8,018 nucleotides of DNA from assembly GCA_946405655.1 (NCBI GenBank), contig CAMJHX010000054.1, positions 1-8,018 of the forward strand, read 5' to 3'. The translations under genes and the position numbers were made by a program. Positions 1 through 6,538 of the stretch are shown one piece after another. Position 1 is the stretch's first letter, and each line of letters opens with the position of its first letter. This stretch comes from an uncultured Clostridia bacterium. GTDB lineage: Bacteria > Bacillota > Clostridia > Oscillospirales > Oscillospiraceae. The notes beneath the pieces are model-generated. The model made no database searches. It was not told where the DNA came from and worked only from the letters and a program-made list of their open reading frames with translations.

Positions 1-1416
1 CTTACGGGTGTTCAGGAAGGTGGCCCACTCCTGGTTCTCCAGGTTCATGGTGATGCCGACAGCGGCCAGAGCGCTCTGCAGATACTCACCGATGGCCTTG
101 TGCGCGTCGGAGGTGTTGTAGAGGTAGGTCATGGTCGGGAAGTCGGTGAACTGGCCGGTGGCCTCGTCGAAGGTGTAGTACTTCTTGAGGGTCTCGACAG
201 CAGCGTTGAAGTTCTCCTCGAGGGAGTCCTCATCGACCTTGTAGTAGCCGATGTAGCCGTCGTTGTGGCCGGCGTTCTTGTAGAACTCGGAGCCGTCGGG
301 CTCGGTCATGCCCATGGCGACGAAGGAGGAAGCGGGAACCTGGCCGCCCTGCGCAACATCATTGACGATGTAGTTGCGGTCGAACAGCAGGCCGATCGCC
401 TGGCGGATCTCAGCCTTGGCGTTCTCAGCCTCAACACCGGTGAGGGTGCTGCCCTCGGGCAGGATGTCCTCATTGATGTTCCAGCAGACATAGTAGGTAC
501 CGATCTGGCCTTCAACCTGGAACTCGTCCGGATAGTCGGCCTTCAGAGCAGCGATCTCGTTGGTGGGAACGTCATCGATGAAGTCCCAGTCGCCGTTCTT
601 GAAGTTGGTGAGCATGTTGTTGGCATCGTCAGAGAGATAGAACTCGATGGTGTCCATCGTGACGGCGTCAGCGTCGGGGTGATTGGGGTTCTTCTGGAGG
701 GTGATCAGGCTGTTGTGATCCCAGCCGGCGAGGGTGTACATGCCGTTGCAGACATAGGTAGAGGGATCGGTGGCCCAGGCTTCGTTCTCGACAACGTCCT
801 CACGAACGGGGAAGTAGACGGGGAACGCGAGCAGCTCGTTCCAGTAAGGAATCATGCTGGCGGTGGTGACCTCGAGGGTCTTGTCGTCGATGGCCTTGAC
901 GTTCAGCTTGGCGTCCTCGGCAGGCTCGTCGGCCCAGACATCGTCATAACCGTCAACAACCTCGAACATGTAGCCGTAGTCGGCGGCCAGCTCCTGAGAA
1001 GCGGCGCGCTGCCAGGCAAACTCGAAGTCGCCCGCGGTCACAGGCTGACCGTCGGACCAGACCAGACCGTCACGCAGGGTGTAGGTGTAGGTCACGGTGC
1101 CGTCTTCGTTCTCAACGCCTTCCACGAGCTCCTCGGCAGCGTCAGGGGCGATGACCAGGTTGCCGTCGGCATCCTGGGACCACTTGGCCAGACCGGAGAA
1201 CAGGTGGGCAAGCAGGGTGGCGCCGTCAACAGCGGAGTTGAGGGCGGGGTCGATGGTGTCGGGCTCGGAGGCCAGGCACACGGCGAGGGAGCTGCCGGCT
1301 GCAGCGGGCTCAACAGCAGCAGAGCCCTCAGCGGGCTGCTCCTGCTTGCTGCCGCAAGCCGCCAGTGCAAGGACCATGGCGAGAACCAGGATCAATGCGG
1401 CGATTCTTTTCTTCAT
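1..1416 (-). CDS. oppA: Oligopeptide ABC transporter, substrate-binding lipoprotein (3'-truncated by window edge)
   Basis: This is the extracytoplasmic receptor that binds peptides and hands them to the OppBC channel. The visible 472 codons begin with MKKR, a hydrophobic stretch and a lipobox LALAAC with Cys21, so the mature protein should be lipid-anchored on the outer face of the membrane. SBP_bac_5 features follow: an IDPALNS segment soon after the anchor, a WSDGQPVTAGDF segment around residues 120-135, and near the visible end YNTSDAHK (about 430) and NQEWATFLNTR (about 460-471). The last two closely match E. coli OppA as I remember it, favouring an oligopeptide over a nickel or dipeptide receptor. 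Family members are about 540-590 residues, so roughly 70-120 C-terminal residues are missing. The start is supported by AAAGGA at 1425-1430, 8 nt upstream. It is the last visible gene of the operon, 56 nt after oppF. GCG alanine codons look rarer than in oppB, which suggests high expression (inference). Confidence 0.93.
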   Translation of the reverse strand, partial: MKKRIAALILVLAMVLALAACGSKQEQPAEGSAAVEPAAAGSSLAVCLASEPDTIDPALNSAVDGATLLAHLFSGLAKWSQDADGNLVIAPDAAEELVEGVENEDGTVTYTYTLRDGLVWSDGQPVTAGDFEFAWQRAASQELAADYGYMFEVVDGYDDVWADEPAEDAKLNVKAIDDKTLEVTTASMIPYWNELLAFPVYFPVREDVVENEAWATDPSTYVCNGMYTLAGWDHNSLITLQKNPNHPDADAVTMDTIEFYLSDDANNMLTNFKNGDWDFIDDVPTNEIAALKADYPDEFQVEGQIGTYYVCWNINEDILPEGSTLTGVEAENAKAEIRQAIGLLFDRNYIVNDVAQGGQVPASSFVAMGMTEPDGSEFYKNAGHNDGYIGYYKVDEDSLEENFNAAVETLKKYYTFDEATGQFTDFPTMTYLYNTSDAHKAIGEYLQSALAAVGITMNLENQEWATFLNTRK

Positions 1417-1443
1417 TGTGTTCGTCCTTTCTTGAACAAATTT

Positions 1444-1468
1444 AATTAACTGCCAATGGCAGATAATT
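1444..1468 (-). promoter_or_regulatory. Near-perfect inverted repeat between oppF and oppA
   Basis: On the plus strand the 6-nt core arms are CTGCCA (1450-1455) and TGGCAG (1457-1462) around a single A. Beyond one A/A mismatch (1449/1463) the arms continue as AATTA (1444-1448) and TAATT (1464-1468), so 11 of 12 positions pair. In the minus-strand transcript it forms an intercistronic hairpin 4 nt after the oppF stop, ending 27 nt before the oppA start. The sequence after the 3' arm is A/U-rich but not a run of U, so a full terminator is unlikely. A stability or processing hairpin, a partial terminator, or a protein-binding palindrome are the alternatives. I found no convincing separate oppA promoter beside it. 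Confidence 0.6.
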
Positions 1469-1472
1469 GCGG

Positions 1473-2459
1473 TTAGTTGATCTCCTTGACTCTGTGGCAC
1501 GCGACAAAGTGGCCCTTCTCGACCTCTTTGAACTCGGGCATGCTCTCGGCGCAGGCGTCCGTGGCATACTGGCAGCGCGTGCGGAACGGGCAGCCGCTCG
1601 GCGCGTTCAGCGGGCTCGGAATGTCGCCCGTGAGGACGATGCGCTTGTTGGCGCGGGCCGCCTTCGGATCCGGCAGCGGCACGGCGGAGAGCAGAGACTT
1701 GGAATAGGGATGCAGCGGGTGGTCGTAGATCTCCCCTGCCGGCGCGAGCTCGACCATGCGGCCGAGGTACATGACGGCGATGCGGTCGGAGATATGGCGC
1801 ACGACGAGAAGGTCGTGGGCGATGAAGAGATACGTCAGGCCCAGACGATCCTGCAGCTCATCGAACATGTTGATGACCTGCGCCTGGATGGACACGTCCA
1901 GCGCGGAGACGGGCTCGTCGCAGACGATGAAGTCCGGATCGACCGCGAGCGCGCGGGCGATGCCGATGCGCTGGCGCTGTCCGCCGGAGAACTCGTGGGC
2001 ATAGCGGGCGGCGTGCTCGCTGTTGAGGCCGACATAGTCCATCAGCTCCAGAATGCGGTCCTGCCGCTCCTGCTTGGTCTTGCAGAGCTTATGCACGTCC
2101 AGCGGCTCGCCGATGATATCGGCGACGGTCATGCGCGGGTTGAGCGAGGAATAGGGATCCTGGAAGACCATCGTCGCCTTCTTGCGGAACCGGCGGATGT
2201 CATCCTTGGTCTTGATGAGCTTGCCGTCATAATAAATCTCGCCGCCGGTGGGCTTATAGAGATGCAGGAGCGTGCGGCCGACGGTGGTCTTGCCGCAGCC
2301 GGACTCGCCGACGAGGCCGAGCGTTTCGCCCTTGTTGATGGAGAAGGAGACGCCGTCCACGGCCTTGAGAGGCTTGGTGCGGAAGAGGCCGGTGTTGATC
2401 GGGAAATACTCCTTGAGATCCTTGACCTCGATCAGGGGGCGGTTGGTATTCTCCGTCAT
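1473..2459 (-). CDS. oppF: Oligopeptide ABC transporter, ATP-binding subunit OppF
   Basis: One of the two cytoplasmic ATPases that pair under the OppBC channel and power peptide import. The 328-residue length is normal. Visible elements: Walker [10 protein letters not shown] at 51-59, Q-loop Gln100 in [12 protein letters not shown], signature FSGGQ at 157-161, Walker B FIVCDEP at 177-183 with catalytic Glu182, and switch His215 in AHD. The C-terminal oligopeptide-transporter extension (from about 230) has Cys290, Cys296, Cys303 and Cys321, spaced X5, X6, X17. Related Opp/Dpp ATPases are known to hold a [4Fe-4S] cluster in this region; here that is inference. The start overlaps the oppD stop in an ATGA junction (2456-2459), implying translational coupling. 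All motifs needed for ATP hydrolysis are present. The OppF rather than OppD assignment rests on operon order and on the [21 protein letters not shown]-terminus typical of the F subunit. Confidence 0.93.
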   Translation of the reverse strand: MTENTNRPLIEVKDLKEYFPINTGLFRTKPLKAVDGVSFSINKGETLGLVGESGCGKTTVGRTLLHLYKPTGGEIYYDGKLIKTKDDIRRFRKKATMVFQDPYSSLNPRMTVADIIGEPLDVHKLCKTKQERQDRILELMDYVGLNSEHAARYAHEFSGGQRQRIGIARALAVDPDFIVCDEPVSALDVSIQAQVINMFDELQDRLGLTYLFIAHDLLVVRHISDRIAVMYLGRMVELAPAGEIYDHPLHPYSKSLLSAVPLPDPKAARANKRIVLTGDIPSPLNAPSGCPFRTRCQYATDACAESMPEFKEVEKGHFVACHRVKEIN

Positions 2460-3478
2460 GCCTTCTCACCGCCTTCCTGTTTCTTTTCGGGGACGATCGT
2501 GCCGTCCTCAATGCCTTTCTTCACGTTCATCCAGCAGGCGGCGGCGTGATCGTCGTTGATCTCCATGCGCTCGCAGCGCTGGTGGATGCAGATCTTCATC
2601 GCCGCGTCGCACCGGGGCGCGAAGGGGCAGCCCTCGGGCATGTTCAGCAGGTCGATGGGCGTGCCGGTGATCGGCTGCAGCCGCTGTCCGGCCGTGTCCG
2701 CCGTGGGGATGGAGCGCATGAGACCCTTGGTATATTCGTGGCGGGGATTGTAGAAAATCTCGTCCGCCGTGCCCTGCTCGCAGATGGAGCCGGCGTACAT
2801 GACGATGACCTCGTCGCACAGCTGCGCGACGACGCCGAGATCGTGCGTGATCATGATGATGGCCATGCCGATCTCTTCCTGCAGCTGCTGCATGAGCTCG
2901 AGGATCTGCGCCTGAATCGTGACGTCCAGCGCGGTGGTCGGCTCATCGGCGATGAGGATATCGGGCTCGCAGGCGAGCGCCATGGCGATCATGACGCGCT
3001 GACGCATGCCGCCCGAGAACTCGAACGGATACTGCTTCATGCGCTTTTCCGGCTCGTTGACGTTGACGAGGCGGAGCATCTCGACCGCGCGGTCCCATGC
3101 CTGCTTGCGGTCGCGGTCGGTATGGAGCACGATCGCCTCCACGAGCTGATGCCCGATGGTATACGTCGGGTTCAGGCTGGTCATCGGGTCCTGAAAGATG
3201 ATGGATATTTTATTGCCGCGGACGGTCTTCATGACCTTTTCGCCCGCGCCGACGAGCTCCTGCCCGTCGAGCTTGATGGAGCCGCCGACAATCTTGCCGG
3301 TCGACGCCAGAATCTGCATGATGCTGTAGGCCGTGACGCTCTTGCCCGAGCCGGACTCGCCCACGATGCCGAGCACCTTGCCGCGATCCAGATTGAACGA
3401 AATGCCGTTGACGGCCTTGACCTCGCCCGCATCCGTGAAGAAGGAGGTGCGCAGGTCTCTGACTTCTAACAGTGCCAT
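2456..3478 (-). CDS. oppD: Oligopeptide ABC transporter, ATP-binding subunit OppD
   Basis: The partner ATPase of OppF in the peptide importer, acting on the cytoplasmic face. The 340 residues are typical. Motifs in order: Walker A GESGSGKS at 40-47, Q-loop Gln96 in [12 protein letters not shown], signature FSGGM at 154-158 followed by RQRVMIA (the usual D-subunit form), Walker B ILIADEP at 174-180 with Glu179, and switch His212 in THD. The C-terminal extension carries Cys284, Cys290, Cys297 and Cys315 with the same X5, X6, X17 spacing as OppF, plus an additional Cys302. Past the cysteines is a hydrophilic tail rich in Glu and Lys. The gene starts 16 nt after oppC, with AGGGAGG at 3486-3492, 7 nt before the ATG. 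Its stop overlaps the oppF start by 4 nt. Both ATPases look intact, so neither ATP site is visibly degenerate. Confidence 0.94.
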   Translation of the reverse strand: MALLEVRDLRTSFFTDAGEVKAVNGISFNLDRGKVLGIVGESGSGKSVTAYSIMQILASTGKIVGGSIKLDGQELVGAGEKVMKTVRGNKISIIFQDPMTSLNPTYTIGHQLVEAIVLHTDRDRKQAWDRAVEMLRLVNVNEPEKRMKQYPFEFSGGMRQRVMIAMALACEPDILIADEPTTALDVTIQAQILELMQQLQEEIGMAIIMITHDLGVVAQLCDEVIVMYAGSICEQGTADEIFYNPRHEYTKGLMRSIPTADTAGQRLQPITGTPIDLLNMPEGCPFAPRCDAAMKICIHQRCERMEINDDHAAACWMNVKKGIEDGTIVPEKKQEGGEKA

Positions 3479-3494
3479 TTGCCTTCCTCCCTTC

Positions 3495-4553
3495 TCAACC
3501 GTTCAGCTTCGGGTCAAACGCGTCGCGCAGACCGTCGCCGAAGAGGTTCAGGCCAAGGACGATCAGAGAGATCACGATGGCCGGGATGACGAGGCGGTAG
3601 GGATAGCTCTGCAGGCCGTTGAGCGCGTCGGACGCGAGGGAGCCGAGCGAGGGCATCGGCGCGTTGACGCCGAGACCGAGGAAGCTCAGGAAGCTCTCGG
3701 TGAAGATCGCGTTCGGGATCTGCAGCGCGGCGGAGATGATGACGACGCTGATGCAGTTCGGGATCAGGTGCTTGCGCACGACCCAGCTGCCCTTGGCGCC
3801 GGTCGCCTGCGCGGAGAGGACATACTCCTGCTCGCGCAGCGAGAGGATCTGGCCGCGGATGAGACGCGCCATGCTGACCCAGTAGAGGATCGCAAAGACG
3901 ATGAACAGGCTGATGATGTTCGAGCCGATGGAGGCGAGGGCCGTGCCGTCGATGGCGGGGCCGATCGTCTGCTTGAGTACGGTGGAGAGCAGAATGACCA
4001 TGAGCATATCGGGCAGCGAATAGATCACGTCCACGATGCGCATCAGGATCAAGTCCACCTTGCCGCCCGCGTAGCCCGCGATGGAGCCGACGAGCGTGCC
4101 GATGACGAGCACGATGATGCTCGCGAAGAAGCCGACGGCGAGCGAGACGCGCGTGCCGTAGAGGACGCGGATGAAGTAATCGCGTCCGGCGTCGTCCGTG
4201 CCGAAAATGTGCGGAAAGACCTTCTCCCCTGCCTCGATGCGCTTGAGCTCGGTGGAGCCGTACTCAAACGGGTGCAGGTTCTTGAACGAGGCGTCAACCG
4301 GCTTGCCGGGCGTGACGCCGAGCTGGTTTTCATAGCTGTAGGGCCAGAACATGGGCACAAAGATGCTCGAGAGCGTGATGACGACGATGACGATGAAGCT
4401 CACGAACGCGACCTTGTTCTTTACCAGACGCTTGACGCCGTCCTTGAAGAAGGTGGACGAGGCGCGCATCTGCACCATGTATTCTTTTTCTTCCTCCGTG
4501 GCCGGAATGAACTGATCCAGGTCGACCTGAAGGCTGAGCGGTTTTTTCTCCAT
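3495..4553 (-). CDS. oppC: Oligopeptide ABC transporter, permease subunit OppC
   Basis: One half of the membrane channel for peptide import. The 352-residue protein starts with a hydrophilic cytoplasmic tail of about 45 residues (OppC_N type). A first membrane helix follows at about 48-70, then an extracytoplasmic stretch (about 71-115), then the family signature HIFGTDDAGRDYFIRV (115-130) leading into the BPD_transp_1 domain with about five further helices. The EAA coupling loop, which docks on the ATPases, is YVLSAQATGAKGSWVVRKHL at 244-263. The C-terminus, NLFGDGLRDAFDPKLNG, is classical for this subunit. The start has AAGGAGG at 4563-4569, 9 nt upstream, and this Shine-Dalgarno shares bases with the oppB stop TAA (4568-4570), so the two genes are probably translationally coupled. 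Confidence 0.93.
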   Translation of the reverse strand: MEKKPLSLQVDLDQFIPATEEEKEYMVQMRASSTFFKDGVKRLVKNKVAFVSFIVIVVITLSSIFVPMFWPYSYENQLGVTPGKPVDASFKNLHPFEYGSTELKRIEAGEKVFPHIFGTDDAGRDYFIRVLYGTRVSLAVGFFASIIVLVIGTLVGSIAGYAGGKVDLILMRIVDVIYSLPDMLMVILLSTVLKQTIGPAIDGTALASIGSNIISLFIVFAILYWVSMARLIRGQILSLREQEYVLSAQATGAKGSWVVRKHLIPNCISVVIISAALQIPNAIFTESFLSFLGLGVNAPMPSLGSLASDALNGLQSYPYRLVIPAIVISLIVLGLNLFGDGLRDAFDPKLNG

Positions 4554-4567
4554 GATTCGCCGCCTCC

Positions 4568-5506
4568 TTATTCCAGATTGATTCTGGGGTCGACAACCTT
4601 ATAGAGAATGTCGGTGACCAGATTCATGATGACGATGAGCGAAGCGAGGATGATCGTCGTACCCATGATGAGGGGATAGTCGCGCCCGGTGATGCTGTTG
4701 ACAAAGGCGCGGCCGATGCCGGGAACGGCAAAGATCTTTTCCACGACGAGGGAGCCCGTGACGATGTAGGCCAGCATGGGGCCGAAATACGTGAGCACGG
4801 GGATGAGGGAGTTCTTCAGCGCGTGGCCGAAGATGATCCGCCAGCCGGAGACGCCCTTCGCCTTCGCGGTGCGGATATAGTCCTGACCGAGGACGTCGAG
4901 CATGCTCGAGCGGGTCAGACGCGTGATATACGCGGTGGGATAGAGCGCGAGCGTCACGATCGGCAGAACGAGACCGGTCGCGCCCGCCTTCGCGCTGGCG
5001 TTGGCGGGAAGCCAGCCCAGCTTGATGGCGAATAAGACAAGCAACAAGGATCCCATGATGAACGCGGGCATGGAGACGAACGCGGTCGTGAGCACCATGA
5101 TGACGCGGTCGATGATCTTATTGCGGCGCAGAGCGGCGATGGCGCCGAGGATGATGCCGACGATCGCGGCGGCCACGGCAGCGAGGACGCCGAGCTTGGC
5201 GGAGGTCTTCATGCCGTCGCCGATGATGTCCGTGACCATGCGGCCGCGCTGCTTGAGGCTCGGGCCGAAGTCGAACTTCGTGACGATGTCCTTGAGATAG
5301 GTGCCGTACTGCGTCATGAGGGGCTTGTCGAGGCCGTATTTTGCCTCCATCGCCGCCTGCACAGCGGGCGTGGTCGCCTTCTCGCCGACGAACGGGCCGC
5401 CGGGGACCGCGTGCATGACGAAGAACGTGACCGTGATGACGACCCATACCGTGAAGATCGCGAGCACGAGACGCTTGAGGATGTAAACGAGGGTTTTGGA
5501 ATTCAT
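4568..5506 (-). CDS. oppB: Oligopeptide ABC transporter, permease subunit OppB
   Basis: The other channel half, and the first gene of the operon. The 312-residue length is usual. It has an N-terminal helix at about 9-31 ending in the conserved VPGGPF region (34-39), a segment with YGLDKPL (57-63) that is typical of OppB/DppB, then a BPD_transp_1 domain with about five more helices between 100 and 303. The EAA coupling loop is within 208-238, with DYIRTAKAKGVSGWRIIFGH at its core. The C-terminus VVDPRINLE is the standard OppB ending. AAGGAAGG at 5513-5520 lies 6 nt before the ATG and fixes the start. The gene is preceded by a leader of about 70 nt from the promoter proposed at 5583-5611, and it is separated by 14 nt from oppC. 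Confidence 0.94.
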   Translation of the reverse strand: MNSKTLVYILKRLVLAIFTVWVVITVTFFVMHAVPGGPFVGEKATTPAVQAAMEAKYGLDKPLMTQYGTYLKDIVTKFDFGPSLKQRGRMVTDIIGDGMKTSAKLGVLAAVAAAIVGIILGAIAALRRNKIIDRVIMVLTTAFVSMPAFIMGSLLLVLFAIKLGWLPANASAKAGATGLVLPIVTLALYPTAYITRLTRSSMLDVLGQDYIRTAKAKGVSGWRIIFGHALKNSLIPVLTYFGPMLAYIVTGSLVVEKIFAVPGIGRAFVNSITGRDYPLIMGTTIILASLIVIMNLVTDILYKVVDPRINLE

Positions 5507-5528
5507 TTGCAGCCTTCCTTACGGAAAA

Positions 5529-5554
5529 CATATTCTGTCAATTCGACGAATATG
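5529..5554 (-). promoter_or_regulatory. Leader hairpin upstream of the oppB ribosome binding site
   Basis: CATATTC (5529-5535) and GAATATG (5548-5554) are perfect 7-nt inverted arms. Inside them GTC (5537-5539) pairs with GAC (5545-5547), with T5536 as a one-base bulge and a 5-nt AATTC loop. This gives about 10 paired positions in the untranslated leader of the opp mRNA, ending 8 nt before the Shine-Dalgarno at 5513-5520. It does not cover that site. It could be a regulatory or stabilising RNA hairpin, or a DNA operator downstream of the transcription start. Confidence 0.5.
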
Positions 5555-5577
5555 GCTTCCCCAATCTAAAAAACTGT

Positions 5578-5598
5578 TTCACATTTTAGCACTGTGAA
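5578..5598. promoter_or_regulatory. Candidate operator over the opp -10 box
   Basis: TTCACA (5578-5583) and TGTGAA (5593-5598) form perfect 6-nt inverted arms separated by 9 nt, with one further symmetric pair inside. The site covers the proposed -10 box of the opp promoter (5583-5588) and its surroundings, the usual place for a repressor to block RNA polymerase. The regulator is not in the window and I do not recognise the site. Confidence 0.4.
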
Positions 5599-5611
5599 TC
5601 AAAAAAAGCAA
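5583..5611 (-). promoter_or_regulatory. Probable sigma-A-type promoter of the opp operon
   Basis: Reading the minus strand, the -35 is TTGCTT (plus positions 5606-5611; three of six consensus bases including TTG) and the -10 is TAAAAT (5583-5588; five of six), separated by exactly 17 nt. Transcription would start near 5576, leaving a leader of about 70 nt before oppB. The run of T in the spacer may bend the DNA. Called from pattern only. Confidence 0.55.
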
Positions 5612-5645
5612 CCCTGCACGGTGTCTGTTGGCTGCATTTCGTTGA

Positions 5646-5657
5646 TTTTCCGGAAAA
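5646..5657. promoter_or_regulatory. 12-bp perfect palindrome between divergent promoters
   Basis: TTTTCCGGAAAA is perfectly self-complementary. It ends 5 nt before the proposed -35 of the DUF2461 gene and lies about 35 nt upstream of the opp -35, so a protein bound here could act on either promoter. No known regulator site is recognised. Confidence 0.35.
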
Positions 5658-5662
5658 GTCGC

Positions 5663-5691
5663 TTGCGGGCATGACGGTTTTGCGATACAAT
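5663..5691 (+). promoter_or_regulatory. Probable promoter of the DUF2461 gene
   Basis: TTGCGG (5663-5668) and TACAAT (5686-5691, five of six consensus bases) are separated by 17 nt. Transcription would start near 5698, giving a leader of about 25 nt that contains the Shine-Dalgarno at 5706-5713. The -10 box overlaps an in-frame ATG at 5690, which therefore should not be the start codon. Confidence 0.5.
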
Positions 5692-5705
5692 GGCGAAAAA
5701 AAATC

Positions 5706-5713
5706 AGGAAGGG
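5706..5713 (+). promoter_or_regulatory. Ribosome binding site that sets the DUF2461 start
   Basis: AGGAAGGG lies 9 nt before the ATG at 5723, good spacing. The alternative in-frame ATG at 5690 has no comparable site upstream and lies inside the proposed -10 box, so the shorter protein is preferred. Confidence 0.75.
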
Positions 5714-5722
5714 TTTTCGTGC

Positions 5723-6391
5723 ATGGAATTTAATGGTTTTTCTCCCGAGGCTTCCGCCTTTCTCTGGGAGCTTCGGTTCAACAATGAACGCCCGTGGTTC
5801 AACGCCCACAAGGAGGAATTTCTCGCGCTGGTCGACCGCCCGTTCCGCGCGCTGGCGGACGAGGTGTTCGAGCGGATGCAGGAGGCGTTTCCGAAGCGGG
5901 AGTGGTATGTGCACGTCTCGCGCATCTATCGCGACGCGCGCAGGCTCTACGGCCGCGGGCCGTACAAGGATCATCTGTGGTTCACGCTGCGGTGCGACGC
6001 ATCGAAGGACGAGGAGATACCGGGGTTCTACTTTGGCTTCGACCCGGAGGGCTATGACTACGGCATGGGCTACTGGAGCTCGAAGGCGCAGCTGATGGAG
6101 CGCTACCGCAGACTCACGCTCGCAAACCCCAAGCCGCTCGAGACGCTCGCGCGGCGGCTGGAGCGGCAGGACACCTTCGCGCTCGGCGGCGAGCGCTACA
6201 AGCGGCCGAAGGTCGAGCACTCTCCCCTGCTCGATCCGTGGCTGAACAGGAAGTGGATCGCCGTCGGCTGCGAGAAGGGACACGACGATCTCTCGCGCAG
6301 CCACGATCTCGCGGACGAGGTTGTGAAGGGGTTTACGTTCCTCGTGCCGTATTATGATTATTTCGACAGTCTGCGGCATATGGCGGATTGA
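5723..6391 (+). CDS. DUF2461 family protein (TIGR02453-like), function unknown
   Basis: From the ATG at 5723 the product is 222 residues, a usual length for this family, and looks soluble, with no signal peptide or membrane helix. Recognisable family features are FLWELRFNNERPWFNAHK (about 13-30), a proline after a long helix (DRPFRALADEVF), a basic segment SRIYRDARRLYGRGPYKDHLWF region (66-87) rich in Arg and Tyr, an aromatic strand GFYFGFDPEG (101-110), and a C-terminal KGFTFLVPYYDYF (202-214). The biochemical role of the family is not established to my knowledge, and no catalytic residues can be assigned. It is transcribed alone, divergently from opp and convergently with the methyltransferase gene, and ends in its own terminator 6 nt after the stop. 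An upstream in-frame ATG at 5690 would add 11 residues (MAKKNQEGFSC) but is less likely. Family assignment is from memory of the motif pattern. Confidence 0.88.
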   Translation: MEFNGFSPEASAFLWELRFNNERPWFNAHKEEFLALVDRPFRALADEVFERMQEAFPKREWYVHVSRIYRDARRLYGRGPYKDHLWFTLRCDASKDEEIPGFYFGFDPEGYDYGMGYWSSKAQLMERYRRLTLANPKPLETLARRLERQDTFALGGERYKRPKVEHSPLLDPWLNRKWIAVGCEKGHDDLSRSHDLADEVVKGFTFLVPYYDYFDSLRHMAD

Positions 6392-6396
6392 AGATG

Positions 6397-6428
6397 AAAA
6401 AGGACACGCCTGAAGCGTGTCCTTTTTT
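6397..6428 (+). terminator. Strong intrinsic terminator, possibly bidirectional
   Basis: GGACACGC (6402-6409) pairs perfectly with GCGTGTCC (6415-6422) around a 5-nt CTGAA loop, followed by six T (6423-6428). Five A (6397-6401) precede the stem, so on the minus strand the same hairpin is followed by a T run. It ends the DUF2461 transcript and could also stop transcripts coming from the convergent methyltransferase gene, though that gene ends about 220 nt away. Confidence 0.92.
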
Positions 6429-6429
6429 C

Positions 6430-6457
6430 GGGCCGCCGAGGGCGTCGGCCCCTACGA
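6430..6457. repeat. Palindromic repeat element, copy 1
   Basis: A 28-nt unit: GGGC (6430-6433) pairs with GCCC (6448-6451); CGCC (6434-6437) pairs with GGCG (6441-6444) around a GAG loop; TCG (6445-6447) is a bulge; the tail is CTACGA (6452-6457). An alternative fold pairs GGGCCG with CGGCCC. It begins one base after the terminator T run. It is the partner of the unit at 6510-6537. Confidence 0.7.
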
Positions 6458-6509
6458 CGGTACGGTGCGGATTCGCCGGGGATTGGTGCGCGTCGGGGCG
6501 GGATCTGCC

Positions 6510-6537
6510 GGGACGTCGAGGACGCCGTCCCCTACGA
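6510..6537. repeat. Palindromic repeat element, copy 2
   Basis: Same 28-nt length, orientation and fold as the unit at 6430-6457: GGGA (6510-6513) pairs with TCCC (6528-6531); CGTC (6514-6517) pairs with GACG (6521-6524) around the same GAG loop; the bulge is CCG; the tail is CTACGA. Five bases differ: four make two compensated base-pair swaps and one lies in the bulge. Confidence 0.7.
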
Positions 6538-6538
6538 G

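Noticed and set aside
100..1449. Long open frame on the plus strand, antisense to oppA, and similar ones opposite oppF, oppD and oppC
   Set aside because: The predicted proteins are low-complexity (rich in Val, Gly, Leu, Asp, Arg) and show no family motifs, while the minus strand has complete, recognisable Opp subunits. GC-rich genes commonly leave the opposite strand open.
1455..1460. TTGGCA on the minus strand, considered as a -35 box for a separate oppA promoter
   Set aside because: At 17 nt spacing the sequence is AAGAAA, in the ribosome site, and no good -10 box is nearby; it belongs to the palindrome.
5536..5541. Perfect TTGACA on the minus strand upstream of oppB, considered as a -35 box
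   Set aside because: A 17-nt spacer puts the -10 position on GGAAGG, the ribosome binding site, with no TATAAT-like hexamer; the sequence is better explained as part of the leader hairpin.
5579..6379. 266-residue open frame antisense to the DUF2461 gene
   Set aside because: It has no recognisable motif or good ribosome site; the plus-strand frame matches a known family and has a promoter, ribosome site and terminator.
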